A stretch of DNA of 40,244 nucleotides, from assembly GCA_049999765.1 (NCBI GenBank), contig JBNGIQ010009488.1, positions 55,989 through 96,232 on the forward strand, in the 5' to 3' direction. Positions within the stretch are counted from its first letter, which is position 1; each line of letters starts with the position of its first letter. Origin of the DNA: Phaeoceros laevis (Eukaryota > Anthocerotophyta > Anthocerotopsida > Notothyladales). The notes beneath the pieces are model-generated. The model searched no databases, was not told the DNA's origin, and worked only from the letters and a program-made list of their open reading frames with translations. The translations under genes were made by a program, and so were the position numbers. This document shows, one piece after another, positions 9,736 to 20,795 of this stretch.

Positions 9736-11418
9736 ATGGAGCTGTGCCCTCGCATGCTGGAGCAAGCACTGTCCGAGGCGGGGCAGCAGCAATTCCGGAG
9801 TCTGCTGTCCCCTCGGTTGCGGAAGATTGTGCTGCGGCAGGCCAGATTGATGAGCCCCAACAGATTCGGGAGAACCAGCGGCGGCATGGCGGCGGCGGCG
9901 GTTGCTTGTGCAGGCAGCACCGGGATCGGGAGCTCCGGAGGAGTCAGCGGAAGCAGCAGCTCCAGGTTTCAGACCTTTGCCCTGGGGCGGACCAAGGTGG
10001 ACCAGGCGCATGCGCTGGTGCTGCTAGAAGAATTCCGAGCTGGCTGCGACACCCCGCTGCATCGGCTGCGCCAGGTTGTGGACGCCATGGTGGCGGAGAT
10101 GGAGGCTGGCTTGGGCTCGGATGCAGGCACCAGCCGCCTCAAGATGCTGCCGGCCTTTGTGGACAAGCTGCCTACAGGGGACGAGACCGGGGTCTACTAC
10201 GCCCTGGACCTCGGGGGCACCAACTTCCGGGTGCTCCGGGCGAGCCTGGGAGGCCGCCACGGCCGGCTGCTCAAGCAGGAGTACAAAGAAGAGTCCATCC
10301 CGCCTGCGCTCATGACTGGCAGCAGCGACGATTTGTTCGACTTCATCGCAGGCAAGCTGGCCGACTTCGTCAACAGCGAGGAAGAGGATTTCCAGGAGGA
10401 GGTGGTGGATGATGAGGAGGACAAGAAGAAGAAGAAGAAGAAGGAGCGGGAGCTAGGCTTCACCTTCTCCTTCCCTGTGAAGCAGACCTCCATCTCCTCT
10501 GGCACGCTCATCCACTGGTCAAAAGGATTCAAGGTCTCGGGCTCCGTGGGCAAGGACATCGTGGAGGTGCTGCGGGCTGCAATTGCGCGCCAGGGCTTGG
10601 ACATGCGGGTCGCTGCCCTGGTGAACGACACCGTCGGGACGCTGGCCGGAGGCCGCTACTGGAATTCGGATGTCATGATCGCTGTAATTCTGGGGACCGG
10701 CACCAATGCATGCTACGTGGAGAGAGCGGACTCGGTCCCCAAGTGGTCGGGGCCGCTGCCACACTCCGGCACCATGGTGATCAACACCGAGTGGGGCAAC
10801 TTCGGATCCATGCACCTGCCTACCACCTTTGCGGACCACGGCCTGGATCAGGACACCGTCAATCCCGGGGAGCACGGATTCGAGAAGCTCATCTCCGGCC
10901 TCTACTTGGGGGATCTCCTCCGCCGCGTCATGCTCAGGATGGCCAAAGAGGCGGGCCTGTTTGGGGAGACCATTCCCGAGAAGCTCTTCCACAAGTTCTC
11001 TTTGAGCACACCCGACATGTCCAAGATGCACTCAGACACTTCCCTGGACTTGCATGTGGTTGGCGCAGTCTTGAAAGACGTTCTAGGGATTTACCCCACC
11101 TCTTTGGCGGAGAGGCAGTTTGCAGTCTCCATTGCGGATATCATCGCCCGGAGAGGGGCTCGACTGGCTGCTGCGGGAATTGTAGGTATTCTGAAGAAAA
11201 TTGGCAGGGATGGCGTCATCAACGGTGCCGGCAACAAGACTGTCGTGGCCATGGATGGCGGCCTCTACGAGAACTACAGGCAGTTCAGAGACTACTTGCA
11301 CGAAGCCGTGGTTGATCTTCTGGGAGAAACAGCTGCCAATCACATCGTGATAGAGCTGTCCAAGGATGGCTCAGGTATTGGAGCAGCGCTTCTTGCTGCT
11401 TGTCATTCGCAGTATTAG
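9736..11418 (+). CDS. HXK: Hexokinase, probable plastid-type (type A), intronless
   Basis: The predicted 560-residue enzyme phosphorylates glucose or fructose with ATP. The start is the first in-frame ATG; the open frame extends to 9682 but has no earlier ATG. Residues 1 to about 75 are rich in Ser, Ala, Gly and Arg, as in a plastid transit peptide. All core motifs are present: phosphate-1 LDLGGTNFRVLR (about residues 157-168), sugar-binding LGFTFSFPVKQTSI (about 238-251), catalytic NDTVGTLAGG (about 297-306), phosphate-2 ILGTGTNACYVE (about 318), INTEWGNFGS (about 349) and the adenosine-region GSGIGAALLAA near the C-terminus. A Glu/Asp then Lys-rich insert (about 214-236) is longer than in most relatives. 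Plant hexokinases usually have eight introns; this frame has none, so a retrocopy is possible. Coding capacity is fully intact. Plastid location is inferred from the leader only. Confidence 0.95.
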   Translation: MELCPRMLEQALSEAGQQQFRSLLSPRLRKIVLRQARLMSPNRFGRTSGGMAAAAVACAGSTGIGSSGGVSGSSSSRFQTFALGRTKVDQAHALVLLEEFRAGCDTPLHRLRQVVDAMVAEMEAGLGSDAGTSRLKMLPAFVDKLPTGDETGVYYALDLGGTNFRVLRASLGGRHGRLLKQEYKEESIPPALMTGSSDDLFDFIAGKLADFVNSEEEDFQEEVVDDEEDKKKKKKKERELGFTFSFPVKQTSISSGTLIHWSKGFKVSGSVGKDIVEVLRAAIARQGLDMRVAALVNDTVGTLAGGRYWNSDVMIAVILGTGTNACYVERADSVPKWSGPLPHSGTMVINTEWGNFGSMHLPTTFADHGLDQDTVNPGEHGFEKLISGLYLGDLLRRVMLRMAKEAGLFGETIPEKLFHKFSLSTPDMSKMHSDTSLDLHVVGAVLKDVLGIYPTSLAERQFAVSIADIIARRGARLAAAGIVGILKKIGRDGVINGAGNKTVVAMDGGLYENYRQFRDYLHEAVVDLLGETAANHIVIELSKDGSGIGAALLAACHSQY

Positions 11419-11560
11419 ACTTGTAAAGGTCTGTGTGCTCAACTTGTTCGTAAGGTCGGTCAGCTTCTCCTTCCTTGGGGACTCGAGATTTTGGAACGCC
11501 TATCAACAAATTTGTGTGTAATTGTAAGAGGGGTGGCATTCGTTATCTCTTGTTCTTTGT

Positions 11561-11566
11561 ATTAAA
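11561..11566 (+). terminator. Possible poly(A) signal variant ATTAAA for hexokinase
   Basis: ATTAAA lies about 145 nt after the hexokinase stop in T-rich sequence. Plant signals are loose, so this is only a candidate. Confidence 0.3.
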
Positions 11567-13220
11567 CGAAGAAGATGCCCCACTTTGTTGCTATCATTCT
11601 AGCATCTATCAGGATTATGTGCCGTGTATTGAGACCTTGTCTCGACATAATTTACGTCTGGAATCAACTTTAGTCCTTCTCTTCGGTGCATCCGTAGATC
11701 TTATCAACGAACCTGTGTCCTGGCTAGAAAAGCTATGTGTACTTCCCGGGCCCTCCTCTCCACCTGCTCTTATCCTGAGAGGTCATAACCTATTTGTGTT
11801 TGTTGGTAACAGTCGTGCTCCTGCACCTTCACAATTTCGTCCACATGTACTTTCTTGGTTGGTGCTCCAGCCCAGAGAGGCAGATTACCATGATCTTCGG
11901 GGATAAGGACGACTGATTAGGGACCTGCACAGAAACCCTTCAGAAATTCCTTATTTTGAAGAAGGGGAAACAGAAAGTCCAGTCACAAACAAGATTGAGA
12001 TCTTTGGGGATCTTAGCACCCGAGTTGGTCATCTTCTCTACCTTCCCTGCTTTGGATGACACGTCCTTCGCTGGCAGTTCGCTCTCGCTCTTTGTTGGAG
12101 GCAGCATGCAAACTGAGCTGTAAGATCCAAAAGAATCTCCGATGACTCTCGTCTTCCCTGGAGTCAGGTCAGCGGTAGAGCTCCATTGACAAGGGTGTGT
12201 GTCATCCTTTTTTCTCCTTTCAATTTTTGTACCTGACTCTGCACAGCTAACAACAACTTTTTGGTGCCTACAGCATACGGCAGCCTCCATGTGTTCCAAC
12301 ATACAACAGGGACTATCATCTTCAAGCAAACACCTACCGAGCGATCTGCAGCAACGTTCAGCGTCTGGAGACGACCATCATTTCGAATACCAAACAAATA
12401 GCAGAAAGACAAGGAGTTGGCAGACCTGCCCAAACATGTGCAAAATAACAAAATGCGGTTGTCACTTGCCAGCTTCCAGTCCAAGAAAAGTATTGCAGAG
12501 GCTCTTGCAGTTTGCTTCTTTCCCTCCACCAGCCTGGAAACCAAGAGTTTGAGAAACACCGCCTACGTTGCACTTAGATGAAGAGGTTCACTCCCCAAAG
12601 TGAGATTCAGGTCTACAAGAATGAGCCTCTGCTATGTAAATCTAGGAGCCGCTCTTCGTGGCCTACATTTATTTCTGTAGCATGGAAGTTCCTGTGCACT
12701 TCCTCCACCTCGAAGCTAGTGTGTCAAATTTGCACGTGAAAGCTCCATAGCCAGTGGCTGCTGTGGAGTCTTGTCAGAAATCAGGGCTGAAAGCAGTCGT
12801 CATCGTCCCGTATACTTGCATCCTTCAAGTCTTCAAGGTCAATTCCCAGGTAGACATAGCATCGAATCCACTTAGACAGCGGCGACGCGTCGACCGGCTT
12901 TGCCTACGTTCCTTGAAGCCATCCCGCGGTTGCTGCTCATGGAATTTCTGAGCACAGGAGACCGAGAAGCTTTCTTGCGACATTCTGTTGAAAGGTACTG
13001 CCTTCGAAGGTGCGTGACAAAGAAGGTCCTCCCATCGAGTTCCCTGTCAGTTCAAGGTGAAGGAGAGTACACTCCCACGTCCAAGTGGCTCCACTGCTAG
13101 GTCAACAGCATCACCTGTTGCCAGCTCTGCCTCCACACAACAGACGACCATCCGAGACGCTCAAGAGGAGCATTGACTACTTTAAGAATATATATGTTTT
13201 ATGATAATGAAGTTTCGTGA
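11567..13220. other. Intergenic, with exon-like fragments on the minus strand only
   Basis: On the minus strand a 41-codon exon-like segment at 12903-12781 follows a TAG acceptor. It reads SPLSKWIRCYVYLGIDLEDL and then an acidic end, and closes with TGA. Further downstream on the same strand, open frame at 12329-11940 has a Lys/Ser-rich tail. I cannot join either into a gene and recognise no family. Confidence 0.3.
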
Positions 13221-13293
13221 GCTCCCGTGGCCTAATGGATAAGGCATCTGACTTCTAATCAGGGGATTGTGGGTTCGAGTCCCACCGGGAGTG
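13221..13293 (+). tRNA. trnR-UCU: tRNA-Arg (anticodon TCT)
   Basis: This 73-nt sequence folds as a complete cloverleaf. The acceptor stem GCTCCCG pairs with CGGGAGT (first pair G-U). The D arm has box A TGGCCTAATGG. The anticodon stem TCTGA pairs with TCAGG around the loop CTTCTAA, giving anticodon TCT at 13254-13256. The T arm carries GGGTTCGAGTCCC. No intron is present and the discriminator base is G. It reads AGA codons (and AGG by wobble). It looks functional and nuclear: CCA is not encoded and a T4 stop follows. Confidence 0.95.
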
Positions 13294-13314
13294 TCTCAAT
13301 GAATCGCCTCACCG

Positions 13315-13318
13315 TTTT
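13315..13318 (+). terminator. Pol III terminator (T4) for tRNA-Arg
   Basis: A TTTT run begins 22 nt after the tRNA 3' end, within the usual range for RNA polymerase III termination. Confidence 0.6.
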
Positions 13319-14200
13319 GCACGGAGCTGTTTTGGCCATGAGGTGTTGTTGCGTTTTAACCCTTACTGACGAGCTAACCAATTTTGGTTAGTTGGGATAT
13401 GGGTTAAGTTTTTCTCTAGTTATGACATGATAATAATTTAAATTTTTTTAAAAAATGGTATCATTAGATGATAAGACTCTTTAACATGAGAGGAACTGAG
13501 TCATATAATTTTTTTGATAACTACACCACTATTGGTCGGTCAGAAAGTACACTATACTCGGAGTTGTAACCCAGGATTAATGTGATAATAAAATATAACT
13601 CACCCAGTTTCAAAGTTTCAAACCCGGGTTTTTGATAAGTTAATTAGGTATGAATCTTTCTAGGTCACAAGTGGTGAGCACGTTTGAAGCAATGTGGAGA
13701 CAGGTTCGCGTGGTAGTACTAGGTCCGTGGACGGATCACATTCTACAGGCACAAATAGCCAGGAGGAAGCAACACTTCCCAAGTGCAGGAAACTTGACTG
13801 TTTGAACACCCTATCCTCAAACTAGAAACCTACCATCATTCTCACCCTATCCTCAAACTAGAAACCTACCATCATTCTCAGCTCATGATCTTGACAAATT
13901 CCAGTGTATGTCTCTGATTGTTTCTGTCCAGATGGTTTTGCTTCACATCTGCCGGCAAACCAGCTCCCCAAGACGATCCTCTTTTTCGTTCCCCTAAGTG
14001 AGGAAGGGACAAAATTCGAGTCGAGCAGCTACTTCAAAGTGGCAGCAGCCATCTGGACCTGCTGTTTGTGTTGCTGCAGGTCGTGATACAGATACAAATC
14101 GGCGGTTCCGCATGTGTCATTTTCCGGATTCTTGGGTACGGGCTTATATGTACAAAGGAAGTTATGATGCATATGGCATAGTCTAGCCTAGAGAGAGTTA
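13319..14200. other. Intergenic, AT-rich, no supported gene
   Basis: The stretch 13380-13660 is strongly AT-rich with short inverted and direct repeats, as in old non-autonomous elements. No coding frame is convincing. Confidence 0.45.
13807..13878 (+). repeat. Exact 36-bp tandem duplication
   Basis: Units 13807-13842 and 13843-13878 are identical. Each starts CACCCTATCCTCAAACTAG and ends CATCATTCT. Confidence 0.9.
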
Positions 14201-15384
14201 TTAGCGGCAAAAGTCGTGTAGCCCAGGAACTTGTTGGTCCTCATCTTCGAAAGCTTCGGGCTCATATCGTTTGGCTGACGCGTCGGTGTAGGGAGATCCA
14301 AAACTGCCCTGTGCATTGTCGAAATTTGGCAGGTCCAGGTGGCGAGGGGCCTCGTGAAGAGTGATAAAAACAGCAAGACAGCTCGTCAAAGACAAGCCCA
14401 GTATGATGAGACTGCTCTTGAGCCTGTTGAGGACAGGTTTCACCTGTGATACAGATTCCAGAACCCACAATTTACGACAACATCGATTTGAATCGAAAGA
14501 GAAACGTCCTCATTAGCTCAGCAGACTCAATCACCTCGTGCACTCCAAGAAGCCGGTCACGAGTCAGGACTTCCCTCGGTTTCACCCAAACCTGCACCAT
14601 GAACCACCATGGGCAATGAAAGGCCTGTACAGCGATGCAACCTAACACTCATCGCTCAAGATCAGAATTGAGGGGAAAGGTCACATACCTCACCATCGTA
14701 CCATCCAGTCTCCTCGTCTGCATCCAATCCGCGTACATAAAAGATCATCTGTTAAATCCACACGAAGCAGGTCCCAAGTCTTTGAGGGTTATCTAGCTAG
14801 CCAGCAGCAAATTCAGCAGGCCACTTACACTCCACCGTGGCGCTCAGCAAGCGGTTTGACACATGCGACCAGCCAATGTAGAGCCTGAGTGCCGCCAGGG
14901 TGGAGGCCACGATTCCGGCGGCCACAGCCCCCAGGGCGCACCTCCACGGCTCCTCCTCTGGGCTGATGCTTAGCGTGACCACCGGCCATCCCAGCAGCCC
15001 CGACACCACCACTCCGATGGCCACCAACCTCAGCGACAGAATTCCCACATCCCCGGCTGCCCAGGGGAACATGGAGGATTGCATGAGAGCCTGGTACTCG
15101 TTCACCGGCTGCTGCTCCCAGGGCACAGGGCACTCCACCCGCAGGCTGCTGCCTTCCGCATACAGAGGATCGAAATTGGGCACCTGGTCCCTGCCACCGG
15201 CGCCATGCCGGTCCGACCTCCGTTTTGCACTGGCCTGGATCAGCAGCAAGGTCCGAGACGCTACCTGGATGTTGCTTCTGTTGGAAATTGGCGCACAGCT
15301 GCTGCTCCTCAACAGCAACTTGTTGCTGCACTGCAGGCCGTAAATTCCCGAGGTGATCTGTCCGGCATTGCTTGCGGCAGCCAT
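14201..15384 (-). CDS. CGLD27: CGLD27-like plastid protein (DUF1230), four exons
   Basis: Exons 15384-14829, 14717-14689, 14591-14535 and 14443-14201 join in frame with GT-AG introns and give 294 residues. The start is the first ATG (MAAASNAG). Residues 1 to about 70 are Ser/Arg-rich with few acids, as in a transit peptide. The DUF1230 core follows: CPVPWEQQPVNEYQAL, two hydrophobic segments (around ILSLRLVAIGVVVSGLLGWP and CALGAVAAGIVASTLAALRL), SNRLLSATVEYEETGWYDGE, VWVKPREVLTRDRLLG, then VKPVLNRLKSSL with a third hydrophobic stretch and an acidic tail. The second exon is only 29 nt and encodes YEETGWYDGE across its junctions. The family is conserved in the green lineage and diatoms, is plastid-located, and its Arabidopsis and Chlamydomonas members are linked to iron deficiency. 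The biochemical role is unknown. PIN lies upstream on the same strand, but the genes are clearly separate. Confidence 0.93.
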
Positions 15385-16884
15385 GGACGCCTTGACTTGA
15401 ACTACGAGCAAAAACACCTAGGAGAAGGGGCCTGACAATTGATGTAGAAAAATCACAAAAGTGGCATCACATCTGTCACAAATATCTGCAACAGTCGACG
15501 TAGGCAACTCGAAAGGATGAAAAACTGAAAGTTGAAATTGCCAGCCAAATGTAAACAGCCAAACAGCGTGCAGTTCTTCGAAAGGAGAGAGGAATCCCGA
15601 CAAATTTACCACTCGGTTAGGGTGTGAGAAAGGCTGCCGAGGTTCCTCTTCAGCTGGCATCACCAGGCAAGCAGGCAACACAATTCCCAACGCTCAAACC
15701 TCTAGAGAAACAACAGATCTGTGAGCTTTATCTTCCAACTGTTGCAGCACAGCTTCTCCTTCTCATGCAAAGCTGTGCTGTCAAGAGCACAGATTCTGCA
15801 AGCATGGATCTTCGTGCGCTTCATCCTGTGCTTGTGCGTGCAATGTCCCCCGGTATAGCCCTACGGGCAACAAGGGTGTTGTGTTCCCATCTTGATCTAG
15901 TCTATCGCAGTGAACTTCTGGACTTCTGAGCCCAACCGACTGCCGAATATTTAGGGCAGAAGTGGCCTCCCCCGGTTGCTTGCTTGTCAGATTGCCTTGT
16001 CAGGTGAGCTTCAGAAACTGGTAGCTCACTCATGTAGAGTCGGACGTTGTTGTTTCAAATTCAGGGATACGTATGTCCTGAATTCATCGACAGTTGCACC
16101 AACGACAGTCCTTCAAAACAGTCCAGCACATCCTCGAGAAAGTACAGTACTGTCTGGGAGTCGTCAACGTGAAATCATCGGACCAACAGTAGTGACATGC
16201 AATTCAGTTTGCTCTATCAAGCCTGCCAGGCAAAGAGGACTTCCAAAATTGGGAGCTTTTGAAATGCAACACTCATTGCTAGAAGCAATTCCTGCTTAAG
16301 TTGCTAGAAGCAATTTCTGCATAAGTGTCGGACGCAGAAACTGGTCATTCCTTCCAAGGTCCAAGGTTCCTTGCTTTCAAGGGGGGAATTAGTTATTAAA
16401 GATAGCGCTACAAGTCTAAACCCCTTGGATGGCTAGTTCTCCACAGCCTCTTCTTCCTTCGGAGGAAGGCTCCATCGTCCTGAGCAGACTACATTCGGAA
16501 ATCCTCCGCAGGATCTGAAAAGAAGAGTGATTGGCAATGGTCAGAGATATATACTGAAGTTGCTTCACTTTACATGCGGAATTCGCAGAGTCTCCATCTA
16601 GATACTTGGGCAAAGTTCCAAAAGTATACCTGCTGGAAGATGGTGAACACGCAGAGATGCCCTCCGGCTGAATCACATCCAAGTTTGCTGCTACTGTAAG
16701 ACTAAATCATGACACCTCAATTCGCTTGGAACCGCATTGCCTTGTTTGGGAATGAGAAGAAACACCTCCTAGAGTGTTTCAAGATCACTCACTGATTTCA
16801 AGGGTAACCCAGCATGTGCACTTAGCAAGCTTGCATACATCTTTATCCAGAGTCCGGGGTCAGGAATGCTTCATGGTTGCCAAT
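15385..16884. other. Intergenic between CGLD27 and PIN, no supported gene
   Basis: Plus-strand open frames at 15624-15929 and 15976-16299 lack recognisable domains and start context. This interval should hold the CGLD27 promoter and the PIN 3' UTR. Confidence 0.5.
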
Positions 16885-19753
16885 TCAGGTGCCCATTACC
16901 ACATAATAGCTGATAGTTACTGGTAAGGCTACGAAAATGCCAAAGATCAACCTGAACAGCCGTCAAATTCCGTGCGTGAGTAAGCAGACCATTCATCCAA
17001 ATGTTGTTGGTTTCAAGCCCTTTCACAAATCACTGGAGCACAGGGTGCTCTTGGACGCTTACGCTGTGCTCAAAATGTCGGCGTGCACATTGTACTCTTT
17101 CGCAAAAACAAATGGGACAATGCCTACAGGGAGCGCTGCCTGTTTCAAGTCAAACAAGTTGTGGAGCATCCAGAGTAAAATTAGAATGAGGTCATGGAAT
17201 AATTCTCGACCGCGAGCATATATACGACACGGCGACAAAGCCAAGACCAGACAAGACGAAGCAGCTGAGCTTTGCTTACTTGTACTACAGCAATGTGTAA
17301 CTCTCTGCCCCTCAGTCCAACTGCGATGGAAGCAGCTGCCATCACCGCGGGTCCTGTCAAGAAACGCACGACCATGGAAAAAGCTGCCAGCTGGGGGCCA
17401 CATACCACGAACCGCTTCTGAAGAGCCATGAAGAGACCTGCCACCAACCAACCGGTGCCAACTAGTTTGTTACAACGACGAAACCAATTGCTATATGTGG
17501 CAACTCTCGACAAGTGAAATCGTTCACAGATTCCCCAATGCCTGAGCAGGAAGCAACTCTCACAACAAAGAGGGTCACGTACCAAGACTGAACATGGCCA
17601 TTCCCAAGCCAGCGTCAGACAATATAGTGACGGAGTTGTCTATGATGGCTGGCAGGCTGAAATGGTACCTGAAATGGCAAAGACCAAAGGAGAGCTTAGC
17701 TCAAGTCCCCTGGTTATGAAGATACAATATCTACAGGTACTTTTTGAATTCATCTGCGGCCAGCAGACAGCTCGTAAATCACAGCAACATCCGTACAACA
17801 ATGCAGCAATTTTGCTTACTTGAAGGCTACCAGAGACCATACAACACCAAGGGTAGTGGCGTATGTGTTGGGGTTGCGGGCGAGCTTCTTGCAAGCCATG
17901 GTGGCGATGAGCTTGAACATGACGCTGGCAGCCGGCAGGACGACGGGTTTGTCGGTGTCCAGATTCTTGGCCGTTGCAGGAGTGCCTGTGGCACTCTCGT
18001 GCTTGGACTCTCCAGTCTCCAAACGGTGACCGTCCTCCACGAACAGATCTGCCCTGGTTCCAAAGCTGAAATCTGCACCACCGGTACAACAGCCATTGTG
18101 TACAGGGCAAGCCATAAAAATCTGTATGTTGAAGCTGGTAGTGCAAAATTTGCCACATATAAATTTCAGGAATTGACTGCTCAGGAAGGGGAATCTTACC
18201 TGGTCCGGCGGCAGCAGACGGCTCTGCAGAAGGCATGACCAACAAGTGCACTTCTTTGGGTTCCTGAACGTCCTGTTGGCGGCCCTGCTGATCGGGGAGC
18301 TGGTGGGGGCTGAAGTCGCTTCCTGGAGATGCAGCTCCGCTCCATAGAAACATGTGAAGCTCCCTGGCATCCTCTTCGGGTGATCTGACAATTTTCCTGC
18401 TTATCTGCTGCGCTCCCGCAGTGTCAACAAGAGCAAGGGAAGAAGAGACAGGCCCACAGTCAGCCGCTCCGGAAGGAGGAAGAGGAGCAGCAGGAGGCTT
18501 GAAGCCGGTGGTAGCAGACGTAGCAGCAGCACTGCCAGCAGGAGGAAGAAGAGGGGGAGAGTCGAAAGGGGCAACCGCTGCCGCAGCTCCGGCAGTGTGG
18601 CCTCTGCCCAGCAGAGAGTTGGGAAGCAGAGGAAAGCGGGGAGAGGAGTGAAGAGGGGTCTTGAGGTGGCCGAAATTGGCTTCCTTGGAGGCGTCCTCGT
18701 TGAAATTGGAGGACCTGGGAGTGGGACCTCTGGACGACTGTAGGGAGTAGACGTCCGAGGAGGTGAAGTTGGAAGGCCTGGGGCTGGCCATCTTGCCGGG
18801 GCCGGCCAGCATGGAGAAGAAGTCAGCGTGGGTGAAGTTGGATTCCCTGGGAGTGAGGTTGACGGAGGAGTGGAGGGAGTAGATGTCCATCCCGGACAGG
18901 TTGGAAGGGCGCAGCGACCTCATCCCCGCCGAGGACCTCCGGGGAGTGGAGCGGGGCGTGTAGTTGATGGCGTCCGACCTGGAGGAGACCGACCTCCGCA
19001 CTTTGACCACGATTTTGCCGTCCTCCCGCTCCTCCGCCTCCGTCTCAATTGCGTCCCTGCCGTCAATGGAGAGCACGTCCGAGTCGACGTTGAAGGCCAC
19101 AATCCTGGCCGCCGTGTCGGGGAACTGCTGCACCACCAGGAGCTTGGCTGCCCGGTACTCGTAGAGGAAGAGCAGGATGGTGTACCACACGATCGACTGC
19201 AAAACCACGAACTGGACCATCAAGATGTCCGTGCGTCCTCCGTACCTGCACCAGGCTCACCAGGAACAATTCAATTCTTGCAGGGCGGAGGTGCGTGCGC
19301 ACATGAAAGCAAAGTGAATGGAGAACTGGTTGCCAGAAAGAAAGCATTGGCACGGACTGGCCAGCACAACAAAGCTACTCACATGGATTGCAGCAGCGGA
19401 ATTCCCATTACCAGAGTGTTGGGAAGAGTGGCGAGCATGAAGATGGTGATGAGCCACTCTAAGCTCCCGGTGCGCGTGAGCCACACCCAGATGGACAGCA
19501 CCAGCAACACCACCAGCTTCTGCGCCACGTCGGCGACGATGTACTTGGTGTTCATGTGGTAAGGATTGTTGCTGGCGATGAAGTGGAAGGAGAGCAGCGG
19601 CACGGCAAACAGCGCCACAAAGCGGTTGATTCCGGAGCACTGCTCGGGGGTGAGGAATTTCCACCACCGCACCGAGCCGTAGGCCAGGATCATGGCCACG
19701 TACAACGGGACCACCGCGCTCAGCACCACATACAGATCGTGCACCGAAATCAT
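16885..19753 (-). CDS. PIN: PIN auxin efflux carrier, canonical long-loop type, seven exons
   Basis: Exons 19753-19383, 19245-18200, 18072-17820, 17668-17583, 17437-17280, 17139-17063 and 16951-16885 join with GT-AG introns of 111-151 bp and no frame break, giving 685 residues. The start [20 protein letters not shown] is typical for the family. The N-terminal membrane half carries [20 protein letters not shown] and [13 protein letters not shown] central hydrophilic loop (about residues 160-510) contains repeated TPRxS-type sites ([20 protein letters not shown], plus a [10 protein letters not shown] variant) recognised by AGC kinases, and LHMFLWS. The C-terminal half has [46 protein letters not shown] and [24 protein letters not shown], ending YYVVMGT. 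It exports indole-3-acetic acid across the plasma membrane. The long loop predicts polar plasma-membrane rather than ER location. Intron positions follow seed-plant PINs. No damage is seen. Confidence 0.97.
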
Positions 19754-20795
19754 CCTAGCCTGCTTCCTGCTATCCTGGCTGCTGATTCTTGCAAGCAGGC
19801 AAGCGACCTACACCGGTACCTACCTATTCTACTCTATTCCCGACCAATCAAATCAAGCTCTCTATCAATTGGCAAGGCAGCTGTGCATGCTCAGGACGGA
19901 GCTTCCTCCCAGGGCTTGACAATTGCCTGCTCTTTCAAACAAGAGCATTCCAAGCTCCGCCAAAACCGAGCCCGGCTGGACTGGACAGGGCCGGAGGTCA
20001 CTCTACACCGCAATTGCAACACATTGCAGCATCACTGGTGCAAAGGGAGGAAGCAGACTTCAGCGAAGAAGTAACTCTCAAGTTGCTTGGCGTCCTGGAG
20101 GCTGGGAAGCGATCCCGGCGGCCAGCGAGAGGAGGAAGAAGAAGCAGCAGGAACGGTTCCGATGCGCCATGCCCGAGTCCCGGGAGGAAAAGAGAGCTGA
20201 TTGACTGAGGATGAGTCGCGGGATTTCGAACCAGGAAGGAAGCGGCAGGGAGGGAAGGAAGGAGCGAGGAGAAGGAAGAGCACAGTAAACAGGACTAGGG
20301 CAGGGCATATAAGGAAGGAAGGAAGGAGGGGTGATGAACTGCTGCTGCTGCTGCTGCAGCAGCACCGAGTACCGAGGGAGGGCGGCAGTGCCAACAGGCA
20401 GGCGTGTGTCAGCTAATTGGATGCAGACAGGAGAAACAAGCGGGCCTGGCCTGGCCGGGGCTATGGGCTGGGCTTGGCTGTCCTGAGTGGCCTCCTGACC
20501 GGTCTGACCTGACCTGACGCTACGCTGGGCTAGCTGTTGTGTGTCTGTGCAAGAAGAAGAGCGTGCCGCTTGTAACATCGCCCCCGCGCCGGGAAGAGAG
20601 GAAGAGGCGAGGGACTGACGTCCGGGTAGCGCCAAGCGCTATGCAACAAGAGCAGGGAATGTAGGATGCTTTCGGTTCGAGTTATGAAGGGCTGGTGGGC
20701 CAAGCCTGGTCGTCCTGAGCTCGACAATTCATTCATTTGCAACCACGGCGGCCCCCCCCACATGAGAGCCTCCACCCACTGTCCGGCCCTGTCAG
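19754..20795. other. PIN upstream region, no supported gene
   Basis: This holds the PIN leader and promoter. It contains purine-rich AAGG tandem runs around 20240-20335 and a short CTG/CAG palindromic run at 20341-20363. Open frames here come from these low-complexity runs. Confidence 0.5.

Noticed and set aside
9678-10412. Long plus-strand frame of 244 codons overlapping the hexokinase start
   Set aside because: It is a shifted frame of the hexokinase coding sequence, with Gly/Arg/Gln-rich nonsense composition and no domain.
11475-11906. 143-codon frame after the hexokinase
   Set aside because: It lies in the likely hexokinase 3' UTR and has no domain or splice context.
13380-13660. SINE on the minus strand
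   Set aside because: A GGTTTGAAACT box B-like string is present, but there is no matching box A and no clear ends.
18828-19562. 244-codon plus-strand frame opposite PIN
   Set aside because: It is antisense to PIN exons 1 and 2, and its composition mirrors the PIN hydrophilic loop.
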